A stretch of DNA of 64,000 nucleotides from Streptomyces barkulensis (GCF_002843305.1 NZ_PGSG01000054.1:62001-126000), one strand, 5' to 3'; positions 7,613 through 16,303 are shown, numbered from the stretch's first letter. Notes: generated from the sequence alone by a model not told the origin. Program-made: numbers and translations.

Positions 7613-8560
7613 TCATCCCTGCCCTCGCCCACTGCCTGACCGGATTCGAAGGCGCGCGGCGACGGCTCGGACGGCGGCGATGTCGGGGCGGTCCCGGTGG
7701 CGGCCGTTCCAGGCCAGGACCGCGGTGCTGGGCGGCAGTTCGGGTACGTCGAGGTAGCGGACTCCGGGCCGGGGATAGAAGTCGCGGGCCCGGGCGGGCA
7801 GGAAGGCGATGCCCTGTCCTCTGGCGACGGTCGTCAGCATGCTCTCGACGTCATCGACGACGGGGCCGTAGCGGACAGGCGCGCCGTCGGGGCGCGGGTC
7901 GGCGCTCCAGTGTTCCCACCAGGCACGGGATGCCCACGACGGTACGTCTACGACGGTGTGACGGGCGAGATCGGCGAGGGACACGGCGGTGTGTGCGGCG
8001 AGAGGGTCGTCGGCGGGCAGGCAGACGACCCGACGCTCGCGGCTCAGTGGAAGGACCTGGATGCCCGCGGGCACGGGCTCGCGCAGGAACGCAATGTCCA
8101 CATCGCCTCCCAGAAGTGCCTGGAACTGCTCGCCGAAGCCGAGGGCTCGCAGTTCGACCGCCAGACGCGGATGCTCCTGTGCGAGGCCTGCCAGAACGGC
8201 CTGCGCGTAGTTTGTGGTGGCCTCGCCGCCTATCCCTCCGACGCGCAGGCTCCCGGCGACTTCACGGAGGTGCCGCTCGGCAACCGCGTGCAGTCTGTCC
8301 ACGGCGGCCAGGACCTCACGGGCTTCCGGCAGCAGCGCCCTGCCCGCCGGCGTCAGGCTCACGGCTCGGCTGGTGCGGTCGAAGACGGCGACGCCCAGCG
8401 CATCCTCCAGGGCACGCACCTGCCGACTGACCGCAGGCTGCGTGGTGAACAGCCGGGCGGCGGTGCGCCCGAAGTGCAGTTCCTCGGCCAGGACGGTGAA
8501 GATCCGTAGTTGGTGCAGGTCAGGTGTACGAGTGGCTGCGGTCCGGCGGCCCTCATTCAT
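7613..8560 (-). CDS. LysR-family transcriptional regulator
   Basis: 315 residues. The HTH is in DLHQLRIFTVLAEELHFGRTAARL...QPAVSRQVRALEDALG (about residues 15-60), followed by a periplasmic-binding-protein-like effector domain of two lobes. The ATG at 8560 is chosen because the family begins a few residues before the HTH; the frame is open further upstream. A LysR-type T-N11-A box overlaps the start codon. It is divergent from the secreted-protein gene at 8722, which is a candidate target. Confidence 0.88.
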   Translation of the reverse strand: MNEGRRTAATRTPDLHQLRIFTVLAEELHFGRTAARLFTTQPAVSRQVRALEDALGVAVFDRTSRAVSLTPAGRALLPEAREVLAAVDRLHAVAERHLREVAGSLRVGGIGGEATTNYAQAVLAGLAQEHPRLAVELRALGFGEQFQALLGGDVDIAFLREPVPAGIQVLPLSRERRVVCLPADDPLAAHTAVSLADLARHTVVDVPSWASRAWWEHWSADPRPDGAPVRYGPVVDDVESMLTTVARGQGIAFLPARARDFYPRPGVRYLDVPELPPSTAVLAWNGRHRDRPDIAAVRAVAARLRIRSGSGRGQG

Positions 8561-8573
8561 ACGTCCAGCGTAT
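8559..8573. promoter_or_regulatory. LysR-type T-N11-A box
   Basis: ATACG-N5-CGTAT (8559-8573) is a dyad that also satisfies the T-N11-A rule (T8560, A8572). It overlaps the ATG of the LysR gene and sits in the divergent region, so negative autoregulation is plausible. Confidence 0.5.
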
Positions 8574-8721
8574 CGATGCCGCGGCTTCCCGCATGAGGCT
8601 TCCTCTTCCGCGTGTGGTGCGTCCCCGGCAGGCTTTCCGTGCACAGGGAAACGACCACACGCACAGCGCGGTCCGGGCGCAGTTCGCAGGGCCGTGCCGT
8701 CACTCTGCCATGGGGGAACAC

Positions 8722-9219
8722 ATGCGCACGAAGCACTCGGTTCTCGGCCTTGCGGCCGGGGTCGCCTCGCTCCTGGTCTCCGCCGCCGTCACCGGGCCCG
8801 CCCAGGCGGCCACCCCTGCGGACGGAGGCGCTACCGTCCAGGTGATGAAGGCCCCGCCGGCGCCGGAGGAAGCGCGGACCGTGCAGGCCCAGGGAGCGGC
8901 TGCGACCTCTCCGGGCATCTCGCCGAGCGTCAGGACCGCTCATGTGCCGCCTTACAGCGACTTCCCCTGCGCCAGCGGCAACCTCTGCACCCTGGCCTGG
9001 GACTCCACGAAAGGCATGTGGAAGGTCTTCTACCTCTACACCTGCAACCGGTACCACCTGACCAACTGGCTCGGCACCGGTCACTACGCGAACAGGCAGA
9101 CCGGCAGCCCGACCTCATACTTCTACGGCAGCAGCGGAAACGTCATCAAGTCCTTCAAGCCCTTCAGCGGGACGCGACAGCAGGACTGGGGGCCCGTCTG
9201 GTCCATTCGCAACTGTTGA
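8722..9219 (+). CDS. small secreted protein, Sec signal peptide
   Basis: 165 residues. A Sec signal peptide (RTKHSVLGLAAGVASLLVSA, cleavage near AQAA, residue 31) is followed by a Pro/Ala region and then a compact C-terminal domain with CASGNLC, LAWDS and W/Y-rich strands (YLYTCNRYHLTNWLGTGHY), ending in Cys. Four cysteines suggest two disulfides. It resembles the small beta-rich secreted proteins often labelled peptidase-inhibitor-like in Streptomyces, but I cannot assign a function. GGGGGAA upstream supports ATG 8722. Confidence 0.75.
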   Translation: MRTKHSVLGLAAGVASLLVSAAVTGPAQAATPADGGATVQVMKAPPAPEEARTVQAQGAAATSPGISPSVRTAHVPPYSDFPCASGNLCTLAWDSTKGMWKVFYLYTCNRYHLTNWLGTGHYANRQTGSPTSYFYGSSGNVIKSFKPFSGTRQQDWGPVWSIRNC

Positions 9220-9383
9220 GCGCACACCGTGCGGTCCCGGCGGGCGGGGAGTGGACCCGCACCGCCGAACCTCGGGCCATGCCGCCTTGCTTGATGGTTT
9301 CGGTCCGGTCTGAAAGGACATCACCTCGCCAGTCCGATCACCGCACACTGACCATGATCACAGCACAGCAAAGGAGGAAAATC

Positions 9384-9818
9384 GTGCGTAACCGTGTCCT
9401 CGGGGCCCTTGCCACGGCCGCCGCGTTCGCTGGCGTCGTGGGTGCGGCCGCCGCCCCGGCATCCGCCTCGAGCTGGATCACTCCGGAGCAAGTCCACAGC
9501 ATCACAAACCCGAGAACCGCCGTGTTCAAGGAAACTCCGGCCGGTACCGTCCAGGTCCGTTACGGCACGTACGGCGGGGTCCAGTACGGCTGGGGGCGTG
9601 TGGTGAATCCGGCGGCGGGCTACGACCTCATGTTCGAGGTTGACACTGACGGGGACCGTAAAGCGGACACATTCTCAGGGGACTTCAACATCTCGGGGGG
9701 CGGTATTCACTGGACCGGGGGGTATCCCACGTCGTCCAGCAGCAAGGTCGCGTTCCGTGCGTGCATCACCAAGCAGTTGACGTGCGCGGAAACCACTTAC
9801 AGAACCGCGTGGTGGTGA
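9384..9818 (+). CDS. small secreted protein, second of a pair
   Basis: 144 residues. The GTG at 9384 has a perfect AGGAGG six bases upstream, so it is preferred to the in-frame ATG at 9354. An N-terminal signal peptide (NRVLGALATAAAFAGVVGAA, cleavage near ASA-SS) precedes a beta-rich mature region of about 115 residues with a calcium-like DTDGDRKAD stretch and two cysteines near the end. No family is recognised. It follows the other secreted protein by 164 bases on the same strand. Confidence 0.72.
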   Translation: MRNRVLGALATAAAFAGVVGAAAAPASASSWITPEQVHSITNPRTAVFKETPAGTVQVRYGTYGGVQYGWGRVVNPAAGYDLMFEVDTDGDRKADTFSGDFNISGGGIHWTGGYPTSSSSKVAFRACITKQLTCAETTYRTAWW

Positions 9819-10261
9819 CGACGCGATCGGCATCGGCGCTTGAGGGCGGGAACCGGTTCGGTGCTGTGCCCGGAGAGGGGTCGCCGAGGGGATCAAAGGC
9901 CGGCCGGGCGATGCGCCGGAGGGCCGGCGCCGGTGGGCCGGCGCCGGTGGGCCGAGGAGGCGTTCCATCCGCCGCAGCCGTGGCGGCGGATGGGGTCGGC
10001 TGTCCGCGACCCGGCCGACGGGCGATCGCGGCCGGCCAGGCCGGCCCCGGGGTCGGCCCGGTCCATCCGGGCTGTACTTCGGCGGCCTGAAACGATGACC
10101 AAGGGCAGGGGGCCGCGTCCTGCCCCGAGGTGAGTGCAAGGTCGATCTGGCGGGCGAGGACGGTCGGGGGGCCGTGTCGCTCCGGAGGGGCGGCCCTCGG
10201 CGGCACGGGCGGCGGGGAAAAGGGCTGGAGGCGGCACAGGCGCGGGTGGGAGCGTGGCCCC
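9819..10261. other. 443-base gap without a supported gene
   Basis: No convincing reading frame was found. It contains a direct repeat at 9921-9953 (two copies of the 14-mer GGGCCGGCGCCGGT plus the start of a third) and a GCCGGCC-A-GGCCGGC palindrome at 10031-10045. It probably holds the end of the secreted-protein transcript and the promoter of the kinase gene. Confidence 0.5.
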
Positions 10262-11161
10262 ATGAACACGATCGACGATCTCATAGCCCTGGCCGCCGTC
10301 CACGGCCTGCACCTGTCCGCGCAGGACGCCACCGTGAACGAGGCGGGCCTGGACTACCGGGTCGTCATGGCCTTCGACACAAGCGGCCGCAGGTGGGTGC
10401 TGCGCGTGCCGCGCCGGGCCGATGTCTCCGAGGGCATGGCCGCCGAGAGGCGCATCCTCGACCTGGTCGCCCCCGTCCTGGCCGAGGACGGCGTCGCGGT
10501 CCCCGACTGGCAGGTCCGCTCCCCCGAGCTGATCGCCTATCCGGCCCTGCCCGGCGCCCCGGGCCTGACGCTGACCGATGCCGGGGAGCCAAACTGGCAC
10601 ATGGATCCCGCCAGTCCGGTCTACGCCGAGCGCCTGGGGCGTCTGCTGGCCCGCCTGCACTCCATTGCCCCGGAGCGGGCCGAGGCCGCGGGGGTCGAGG
10701 TCCGCACCCCGGCCCGGGTACGTCAGGCGTGGCGGGAGGACATCGCCCGCGTGAGCGAGGCCTTCACCGTCTCCCCCGCCCTGACCGAGGCCTGGCGGGC
10801 CTGGCTCGAGGACGACACCTGCTGGCCCGAGCGGACCGTGATGACCCACGGCGAGATCTACCCCGCGCACGTGCTGCTGGACGAGGAGGGCACGATCACC
10901 GGAGTCCTGGACTGGACCACCGCCCGCGTGGACGACCCCGCCCGTGACCTGTCCTTCCAGTACGGCGCCGCGGGCGAGGAGATGCTGCAAGCCACCCTCA
11001 CCGCGTACGAGCGGGCGGGCGGGCACGTCCACCCCGGCCTGGCGGCCCAGGCGAAGCACCTGTGGGACTCCTCCCCGATCGGGTACGCCCTGTACGCGCT
11101 GACCACCGGCGCCGAGACCGACCGGGCCACCGCGGCGGCGATGCTGAACCCCGAGGCCTGA
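10262..11161 (+). CDS. macrolide 2'-phosphotransferase (Mph) family kinase
   Basis: A 299-residue aminoglycoside-phosphotransferase-fold kinase. Features shared with Mph enzymes are RWVLRVPRR (about 44-52), THGEIYPAHVLLDEEG (195-210) and GVLDWTTARVDDPARDL (214-230), including His at the position that is Asn in most kinases. The usual catalytic Asp of the HGD motif is Glu (E198), a conservative change. Mph proteins inactivate macrolides by phosphorylating the desosamine 2'-hydroxyl with GTP; whether this protein does so is inferred. ATG 10262 gives a typical length. Confidence 0.78.
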   Translation: MNTIDDLIALAAVHGLHLSAQDATVNEAGLDYRVVMAFDTSGRRWVLRVPRRADVSEGMAAERRILDLVAPVLAEDGVAVPDWQVRSPELIAYPALPGAPGLTLTDAGEPNWHMDPASPVYAERLGRLLARLHSIAPERAEAAGVEVRTPARVRQAWREDIARVSEAFTVSPALTEAWRAWLEDDTCWPERTVMTHGEIYPAHVLLDEEGTITGVLDWTTARVDDPARDLSFQYGAAGEEMLQATLTAYERAGGHVHPGLAAQAKHLWDSSPIGYALYALTTGAETDRATAAAMLNPEA

Positions 11162-11202
11162 CGCCCCGCCCGGTCCTGCGGCGGTGCTCCCGGAGAACCG
11201 TG

Positions 11203-11259
11203 GGCCGATCGGCGCCGGGTCCGGCTGAGTTCCTCAGCCGGACCCGGCGCCGATCGGCC
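11203..11259 (+). terminator. 27-bp perfect hairpin after the Mph-like gene
   Basis: Positions 11203-11229 and 11233-11259 are exact reverse complements around a TTC loop, 41 bases after the stop at 11161. It is an exceptionally long perfect stem and should insulate the kinase gene from the ArsR operon that starts about 50 bp later. Confidence 0.75.
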
Positions 11260-11299
11260 ATCCCAACACTTAGCCCTTGCGCTAACTATCACCCCGCGC

Positions 11300-11325
11300 A
11301 ATACTTAGCCATATGGCTAAGTATT
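11300..11325. promoter_or_regulatory. ArsR operator, perfect palindrome with the start codon at its centre
   Basis: The 26-bp palindrome AATACTTAGCCAT plus its exact reverse complement has the ATG of the ArsR gene (11313-11315) at its midpoint. A weaker related dyad (TTAGC-N5-GCTAA) lies just upstream at about 11270-11285. The site must cover the transcription start or the initiation region, so it should act as a repressor site for the three-gene operon. Confidence 0.75.
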
Positions 11326-11651
11326 CGGCGGAGCTGGACGGCGTGTTCGTCGCCCTCGCCGACCCGACCCGGCGTGCGGTCGTCCGGCACCTCGGCCACG
11401 GGCCCAGAAGCGTCGGCGACCTCGCCCGCGAGTTCCCGATGACCCTCCCCTCGTTCATGAAGCACGTTCGGACGCTCGAGTCGAGCGGGCTCATACACAC
11501 GGTCAAGTCCGGCCGGGTGCGCAGCTGCGTACTCAACCGCGAGCGGCTCGCCCTCGTCGACGACTGGCTCGCACAGCAGCGCCGGATCTGGGAGGAGCGC
11601 ACCGACCGACTCGAGCAGTTCGTCACCGACCCGGAGGAGAACAGGCAGTGA
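11313..11651 (+). CDS. ArsR-family repressor of SRPBCC/DHFR operon
   Basis: 112 residues with the ArsR winged helix (FVALADPTRRAVVRHLGHGPRSVGDLA; recognition helix MTLPSFMKHVRTLESSGLI) and a C-terminal dimer helix. No metal-binding cysteines. It matches the widespread subfamily that is translationally coupled to an AHSA1/SRPBCC gene. No ribosome site is evident before the ATG, which lies in the middle of the operator; leaderless translation is likely. GTGA overlap with the next gene. Confidence 0.88.
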   Translation: MAKYSAELDGVFVALADPTRRAVVRHLGHGPRSVGDLAREFPMTLPSFMKHVRTLESSGLIHTVKSGRVRSCVLNRERLALVDDWLAQQRRIWEERTDRLEQFVTDPEENRQ

Positions 11652-12184
11652 ACCCCGACCCCGGCCCCGGATTCGGCCGCACCCCCGGCCCCCGCTTCGA
11701 CCCCGACCTCGATCTCGCCCTGGAGCGGATCATCCGGGCGCCGCGCGCGACCGTCTGGCGCGCCTGGACCGACCCGTCCCGGCTCGAGCGATGGTGGGTC
11801 CCCGCCCCGGCCCGCTGCCGGGTGGACCATCTGGAACTGCGGCCCGGCGGGGCGTTCGTGACGCGGCTGAGCGAGGACGGCGCCGGGTTCGTCCCGCACC
11901 TGGACGCGTGCTTCCTCGCCGTCGACGAGCTCCACCGGATCGTGTTCACCAACGCGGTCGACAGCGCCTGGCGCCCCGCCGATCCCGCCCCGGTCGCGAT
12001 GACCGCCACGATCACACTGGCCGACCACCCGGAGGGCACGGACTACCGGATGGTCGTGCGGCACGGCGACCCGGAGGCCCGCGCCCGCCACGCCAAGCTC
12101 GGCTTCGCCGAGGGCTGGGGTTCGGTCGCCGACCAGCTGGCCGCCCTCGCCGAGAGCACGGCCACGCGACGGGCTGCGCGATGA
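11648..12184 (+). CDS. SRPBCC (AHSA1/Aha1-like) domain protein
   Basis: 178 residues. The START-like fold is indicated by LALERIIRAPRATVWRAWTDPSRLERWWVP at the N-terminal third and FAEGWGSVADQLAALAE at the C-terminus, the hallmark of AHSA1-type lipid or small-ligand binding proteins. Gene overlap with both neighbours (GTGA and ATGA) shows one tightly coupled operon. Partner and ligand are unknown. Confidence 0.85.
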   Translation: MNPDPGPGFGRTPGPRFDPDLDLALERIIRAPRATVWRAWTDPSRLERWWVPAPARCRVDHLELRPGGAFVTRLSEDGAGFVPHLDACFLAVDELHRIVFTNAVDSAWRPADPAPVAMTATITLADHPEGTDYRMVVRHGDPEARARHAKLGFAEGWGSVADQLAALAESTATRRAAR

Positions 12185-12810
12185 GGATCGCCATCACCGC
12201 CTTCACCACGCTCGACGGGGTCAGCCAGGGGCCCGGCTCGCCGGAGGAGGACACCAGCGGCGGTTTCGGCCGCGGCGGCTGGCTCGTGCCCCACATGGAC
12301 GGGACGTTCGTGCGGCGCGCCTCCGCGTGGCTCGACCTCGCCGACGGCCTGCTGCTGGGCCGGCGCACCTACGAGGCGTTCGCACGCGACTGGCCGGCGA
12401 TCACCGACCCGGCCGACCCATTCGCCGAGCGGATGAACACACTGCCGAAGTACGTCGTCTCCAACACCCTCACCGAGGGGTCCTGGCACCCCACGACCGT
12501 GCTCGGGGGCGATCCGGTCGGCGCGGTCGCCGAGCTCAGGGCTCGGCCGGGGCGGGAGATCCAGATCCACGGCAGCGCCCGCCTGGGGGACGCGCTGTTG
12601 GCCGCCGGCCTGGTCGACACGCTCCGCCTCGTGGTCGCGCCCACGGTGCTCAGGGCCGGCCGCCGCCTGATGTCCGGCCCCGGCGCCCCCTGCGGTCTCC
12701 GGCTGGTCCGCCACGAGGCGACGCCGAACGGACTGCTGCTCCTGGAGTACGAGACGACGGGCGAGGCGTCACAGGGCACGTACGAGGGCGTCACCGCCTT
12801 CGTCCGGTAG
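12181..12810 (+). CDS. dihydrofolate-reductase-like (RibD C-terminal fold) protein
   Basis: 209 residues of the RibD_C/DHFR-like fold: IAITAFTTLDGVSQGPG at the start, LLLGRRTYEAFARDWP near residue 60, KYVVSNTLTEGSW near 87 and IQIHGSARLGDALLAAGLVD near 120. The family binds NAD(P)H and includes YyaP/YwjB-type reductases of unknown substrate. Last gene of the ArsR-SRPBCC-DHFR operon, with ATGA overlap. Confidence 0.88.
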   Translation: MRIAITAFTTLDGVSQGPGSPEEDTSGGFGRGGWLVPHMDGTFVRRASAWLDLADGLLLGRRTYEAFARDWPAITDPADPFAERMNTLPKYVVSNTLTEGSWHPTTVLGGDPVGAVAELRARPGREIQIHGSARLGDALLAAGLVDTLRLVVAPTVLRAGRRLMSGPGAPCGLRLVRHEATPNGLLLLEYETTGEASQGTYEGVTAFVR

Positions 12811-13080
12811 CCCGGCGGGCCGCCCGGATCCACTCCATGGCGTGTGACGCCGGCCGGGGTGAGGTCGTGGACTGGGCGACCCACCTCTTCGGGCATGCGG
12901 CATACCCGGAGATGGCCAAGCGTTCCGTTTCCCTGGGTTCCGGACGACGCGGAACGCATGGCGCAGTGATCGGGTGCCCGTCTCGGACGGTGGGCGATGC
13001 CCTGCCGTGCCTGCCGCCCGGGACTTGTCCGGCCGGTCATGCGACGGAGGCAGATGGAGACGGCGGTCTTGCGCCGCCGG
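12811..13080. other. 270-base gap
   Basis: Between the DHFR-like gene and the convergent glycosyltransferase. Open frames cross it on both strands but none shows a recognisable domain or ribosome site. Confidence 0.4.
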
Positions 13081-14592
13081 TCAGTGAGCTGTCGCAAGCC
13101 GCTGGTACACCGTCACCCGGCGGCCACGAATCTGCTCGCCGGCCACCGGCGTGAAGTACTCCTTCAGCACGGTGGTTTTCATGTTGTCCCGCTCGGCCGT
13201 CACCGGTTTCGCCACCCGCGTCGCGTCCGTCACCAGCAGTATCCGTTGCTGGGCCAGCATCGCAGCACGTATGTGATCCGGGCTCGCCTCCACGCCTTTC
13301 AGGGTCCCGGACCTCTCCGGGCTCTCCGCGAGAGCTATGTCCCGCAGTCCGGCAAAGGCGTTTGGTGAGACGGACTTGGTGTCCCTGCGCGCTGACGGGA
13401 CGAAGAGCACCGCACTCCCGGTTTCTTTCATCCGCCGCACCTCCGACGCCACCGCCAGGACATCGTCCACCCTGCTTGCCGGGGACCGCTTGGCCAGTGT
13501 CTGCGGCAGCAGTGCCACCACCGCCACGGCAACCACTGCAGGGAGAATCCACTTCGATGCTCTTGGGAGCCGGGGCCTGACCGCCTGGATCGCCGAGCCG
13601 ACGGCAGTGCCGATCAGCAGTGCCAGCCCCAGCATGCTGTAGAGGATGTACCGGTCCAGGAACAACGGCTGAATCAGGGAAAGGGCGATGAGGCCGATCT
13701 GCGGCACCGCCAGCAGCGGTAACCCGACGGCTGCCACCGACAGCCGGCCTGCTCGGGGCCGGTCCAGTAGCGCGCCGACGCCACCGATGGCCAGCAGAAC
13801 CGCTGGGCCGATCAACATGTGCCAGGACAGCGGCGGTATCCATGACACCTGTGCGGACTGGCCCCGGCTGAAGAGGATCAACGGCAGCACACAGGCCGTG
13901 GCGGCCGCGGAGGCTGTCATCCAGCGTGTCCAAACTTCGCGCCCGGCTCGTGTCCACAGGAGAGTTCCCAGGTGTGCCGCGCAGATCACAAGTGAGAGCC
14001 AGTTCAGCAGCCCCATCAGACAAACGGTGCCGCCGTATGCGGCCCAGCACAGCCTCCGGCCACGCCCGCGAAGCGCAGTCACGAGGAGCAGTGTGGAGAT
14101 CCCGGCACCGGCGGCGACCATCGCGTAGGGCCGCCCCTCCTGGAGGTAGAACTGCACAGCGGGCAGCAGCCCGAACGCCATACCCCCTGCCAAGCCCACC
14201 CACACGCCGGCCAGCCTGTGACCGATGACCGCCACGCAGGCCGCCGCGACTCCCATGGCCAGCACCGAGGGCAGCCGCAGGGTTGTGGTGCCGGCCCCGA
14301 AGCAGTCGAACAGCACGTGCATCAGCAGGTAGTAACACCCGTGCACGACGTCGACGTTACCCAGCATGTGCCAAATCTCGGCTGTGGAGCGTTCGGCCAC
14401 CTGCCAGGTCGCGGCCTCGTCCCGCCACACGCTGTCCTGCCGCGACAGCCCCCACAGGCCGAGGGAGACAGTCCACAGCACCGGAAGCAGCCAGATGAGA
14501 ACGGCGCGACGCAGGGGGGCGGCTTCTGCCGCGAACGTCGCCTCGGCCTCCAGGTGGCGAGGCGACAAACGTAACTTGCGGTCAATCGACAT
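13081..14592 (-). CDS. GT-C fold membrane glycosyltransferase (GT39/ArnT-like)
   Basis: 503 residues with roughly ten hydrophobic segments. The first extracytoplasmic loop carries SVWRDEAATWQ (about residues 53-63), matching the Asp-Glu motif of polyprenyl-phosphate-sugar-dependent GT-C transferases. It would attach a sugar from a lipid-linked donor to a cell-surface acceptor on the outer face of the membrane. A soluble C-terminal region of about 130 residues follows. GC content is visibly lower than the neighbourhood (about 62% in 13141-13200), suggesting acquisition. A monocistronic gene whose acceptor is unknown. Confidence 0.78.
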   Translation of the reverse strand: MSIDRKLRLSPRHLEAEATFAAEAAPLRRAVLIWLLPVLWTVSLGLWGLSRQDSVWRDEAATWQVAERSTAEIWHMLGNVDVVHGCYYLLMHVLFDCFGAGTTTLRLPSVLAMGVAAACVAVIGHRLAGVWVGLAGGMAFGLLPAVQFYLQEGRPYAMVAAGAGISTLLLVTALRGRGRRLCWAAYGGTVCLMGLLNWLSLVICAAHLGTLLWTRAGREVWTRWMTASAAATACVLPLILFSRGQSAQVSWIPPLSWHMLIGPAVLLAIGGVGALLDRPRAGRLSVAAVGLPLLAVPQIGLIALSLIQPLFLDRYILYSMLGLALLIGTAVGSAIQAVRPRLPRASKWILPAVVAVAVVALLPQTLAKRSPASRVDDVLAVASEVRRMKETGSAVLFVPSARRDTKSVSPNAFAGLRDIALAESPERSGTLKGVEASPDHIRAAMLAQQRILLVTDATRVAKPVTAERDNMKTTVLKEYFTPVAGEQIRGRRVTVYQRLATAH

Positions 14593-14722
14593 CGAGGAGG
14601 GCTTCCGGATCGGTCGTTGAAGAGGGCGGGCGGTCAGGCGTCACTCATTGATCACGAACGTATGCACCCTAGTACTCCAGTACGAGCGTGGGGCCGCACG
14701 GCCGGATCACGGTGAACCGGGG

Positions 14723-14920
14723 GTGGACCACGCCGACATCACCGCCGCGTTGAGCCTCGTCCCGCTGGTCCGCGGGGAAATGGCCCGGAGTCGCGGCACG
14801 ACCTGGCAGGAGATCGCCTTCGGGCTCGGGCTCGGCACCCCGCAGGCGGCCAGGCAGCGATACGAACGTCCGGCCGGCCGCGTCGCGGCCGATGCGGCCG
14901 ACGCGGAAGGCCCGCAGTAG
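14723..14920 (+). CDS. small HTH-like protein
   Basis: About 65 residues from GTG 14723. It contains ITAALSLVPLVRGEMARSRGTTWQEIAFGLGLGTPQAARQRYERPAGR, a helix-turn-helix pattern seen in short streptomycete DNA-binding proteins (residues about 20-50). Relative to the usual form it seems to lack part of the helix between the two motifs. The frame is open further upstream, so the start is uncertain. Confidence 0.5.
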   Translation: MDHADITAALSLVPLVRGEMARSRGTTWQEIAFGLGLGTPQAARQRYERPAGRVAADAADAEGPQ

Positions 14921-15039
14921 GAGGCCCCGTACCGGATTCGCCTACCGGTCAGGGGCCGATCGTCCGGGGCTGCGGCCTCCAGACGCATGCCGGTCTTCCA
15001 CGCCTTGGAAGAGATCTCCGGGAATCCGGCCGACGACGA

Positions 15040-16068
15040 CTACAGCGGGGCCGCGTCGCGCGAGGGGGCGGCGGTGCTGGCGCGGACGGTGAGGGTGGGG
15101 TCGGGGGCGCGGCGGTGTTCGACGCGGTGGCCGGCTACGACGTCCCGGAGCCGGCGGGCGGCCAGGGCGCCGTAGGCGGCGATGTCGCGGTGCAGCGCGG
15201 TCAGCCCGGGGTGGACCAGCCGGCACAGCGGTGAGTCGTCCCAGGCCACCAGGGAGACGTCGGCGGGGACGCGGACGCCCAGGCTCTGCGCGGCGCTCAG
15301 GCCGGAGACGGCCATCACGTCGTTGTCGTAGAGGATCGCGGTGGGGCGGTCCTCGCCCTCCAGCAGGGCGCGGGTGGCGGAGCAGCCCTGTTCGCCGCTG
15401 TAGTCGGCCTCCACGCTCCGGCCGGTGACGCCCCGCTCGGCGGTGGCGGCGGCGAACGCCTCAGTGCGCAGGAGGGTGTGCCGCAGGGCGGCGGGCCCGG
15501 TGACGTGGGCGATGGAGCGGTGCCCGAGGTCGGCGAGGTGGGTGACGGCGGTGCGCACCCCCGCCGCGTCGTCGCTCCACACCGCGGGCAGGCTTCCGGT
15601 GCCGACGGGTGCGCCGATCACCACGGCGGGCAGGCGCAGCTCCTCCAGGGCGCGTATCCGGGGATCGTCCACCCGCAGGTCGACCAGGAAGACGCCGTCG
15701 ACCTTGCGCTGCGCCCACCAGGCCCGGTAGGTGGCCGTCTCGGCGTCCGCGTCGGGCGCGACGGTGAACAGCAGGGAGGTGCCGTCCCCGGACAACTCGC
15801 TCTGGATACCGGAGACCAGCTGCATGAAGAACGGCTCGATGCCCAGGGAGCGGGCCGGGCGGTCCACCACCAGTCCGAAGGCCCCGGCCCGGCCGTCCGA
15901 GAGGGCCCTGGCGGCGCTGTTGGGCTGCCAGCCCAGCTCCTGCGCGATGGCGAGCACTCTGGCGCGGGTCGCCTCCGACACCCCCGGGCGGCCGTTGAGC
16001 GCGAAGGACACCGCGCTCTTGGTGACCCCCGCACGGCGGGCGATGTCCACCATCGTGGGACGCTTCAC
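15040..16068 (-). CDS. LacI-family transcriptional regulator
   Basis: 342 residues. The HTH is TMVDIARRAGVTKSAVSFALNGRPGVSEATRARV (5-38), followed by the hinge (LGWQPNSAARAL) and a sugar-binding periplasmic-protein-like core with DNDVMAVSGLSAAQSLG and VSLVAWDDSPLCRLVHPGLTAL. It should repress sugar-utilisation genes, but none lies next to it. A GAGCGG-A-CCGCTC operator-like dyad sits about 50 bp upstream of its start, pointing to autoregulation. Confidence 0.92.
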   Translation of the reverse strand: MKRPTMVDIARRAGVTKSAVSFALNGRPGVSEATRARVLAIAQELGWQPNSAARALSDGRAGAFGLVVDRPARSLGIEPFFMQLVSGIQSELSGDGTSLLFTVAPDADAETATYRAWWAQRKVDGVFLVDLRVDDPRIRALEELRLPAVVIGAPVGTGSLPAVWSDDAAGVRTAVTHLADLGHRSIAHVTGPAALRHTLLRTEAFAAATAERGVTGRSVEADYSGEQGCSATRALLEGEDRPTAILYDNDVMAVSGLSAAQSLGVRVPADVSLVAWDDSPLCRLVHPGLTALHRDIAAYGALAARRLRDVVAGHRVEHRRAPDPTLTVRASTAAPSRDAAPL

Positions 16069-16116
16069 CGCTTCTCCCTCCCGCCCGCGGTCGCCGGCGA
16101 ACCGGGGCTCATCCTA

Positions 16117-16129
16117 GAGCGGACCGCTC
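16117..16129. promoter_or_regulatory. LacI-type operator
   Basis: GAGCGG-A-CCGCTC is a perfect dyad with the short symmetric form typical of LacI-family sites. It lies 49 bp upstream of the LacI start codon, where it could control that gene. Confidence 0.5.
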
Positions 16130-16147
16130 ACGCCCGGAACACGCGTT

Positions 16148-16180
16148 CCGAAGGCCACCCGAAGGCCACCCGAAGGCCGC
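16148..16180. repeat. three 11-bp tandem repeats
   Basis: CCGAAGGCCAC is present twice, then once as CCGAAGGCCGC. It lies between the LacI gene and the small protein gene at 16304. A dyad CGGAAC-ACGC-GTTCCG (16135-16150) overlaps its left edge. Confidence 0.7.
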
Positions 16181-16303
16181 GGCCCGGCCCCGGGGAGGGC
16201 CCGTACATCACCCGCGCCCGCCGGGGTAGGAGGCGAAGGAGGACAACCGAGCTCAAAGGGTGCGGCTCGCCGCGACGGGCACCCGTGAACAGCTGGAGGA
16301 ACC

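Noticed and set aside
8214..9818. 534-codon frame across both secreted-protein genes
   Set aside because: Only the part from 9384 has a signal peptide and an AGGAGG site; upstream it is out of frame with the first secreted protein.
12838..13080. Possible protein-coding remnant in the gap after the DHFR-like gene
   Set aside because: The frame is open and includes WATHLFGHAAYPEM, but there is no family match that I can name and no ribosome site.
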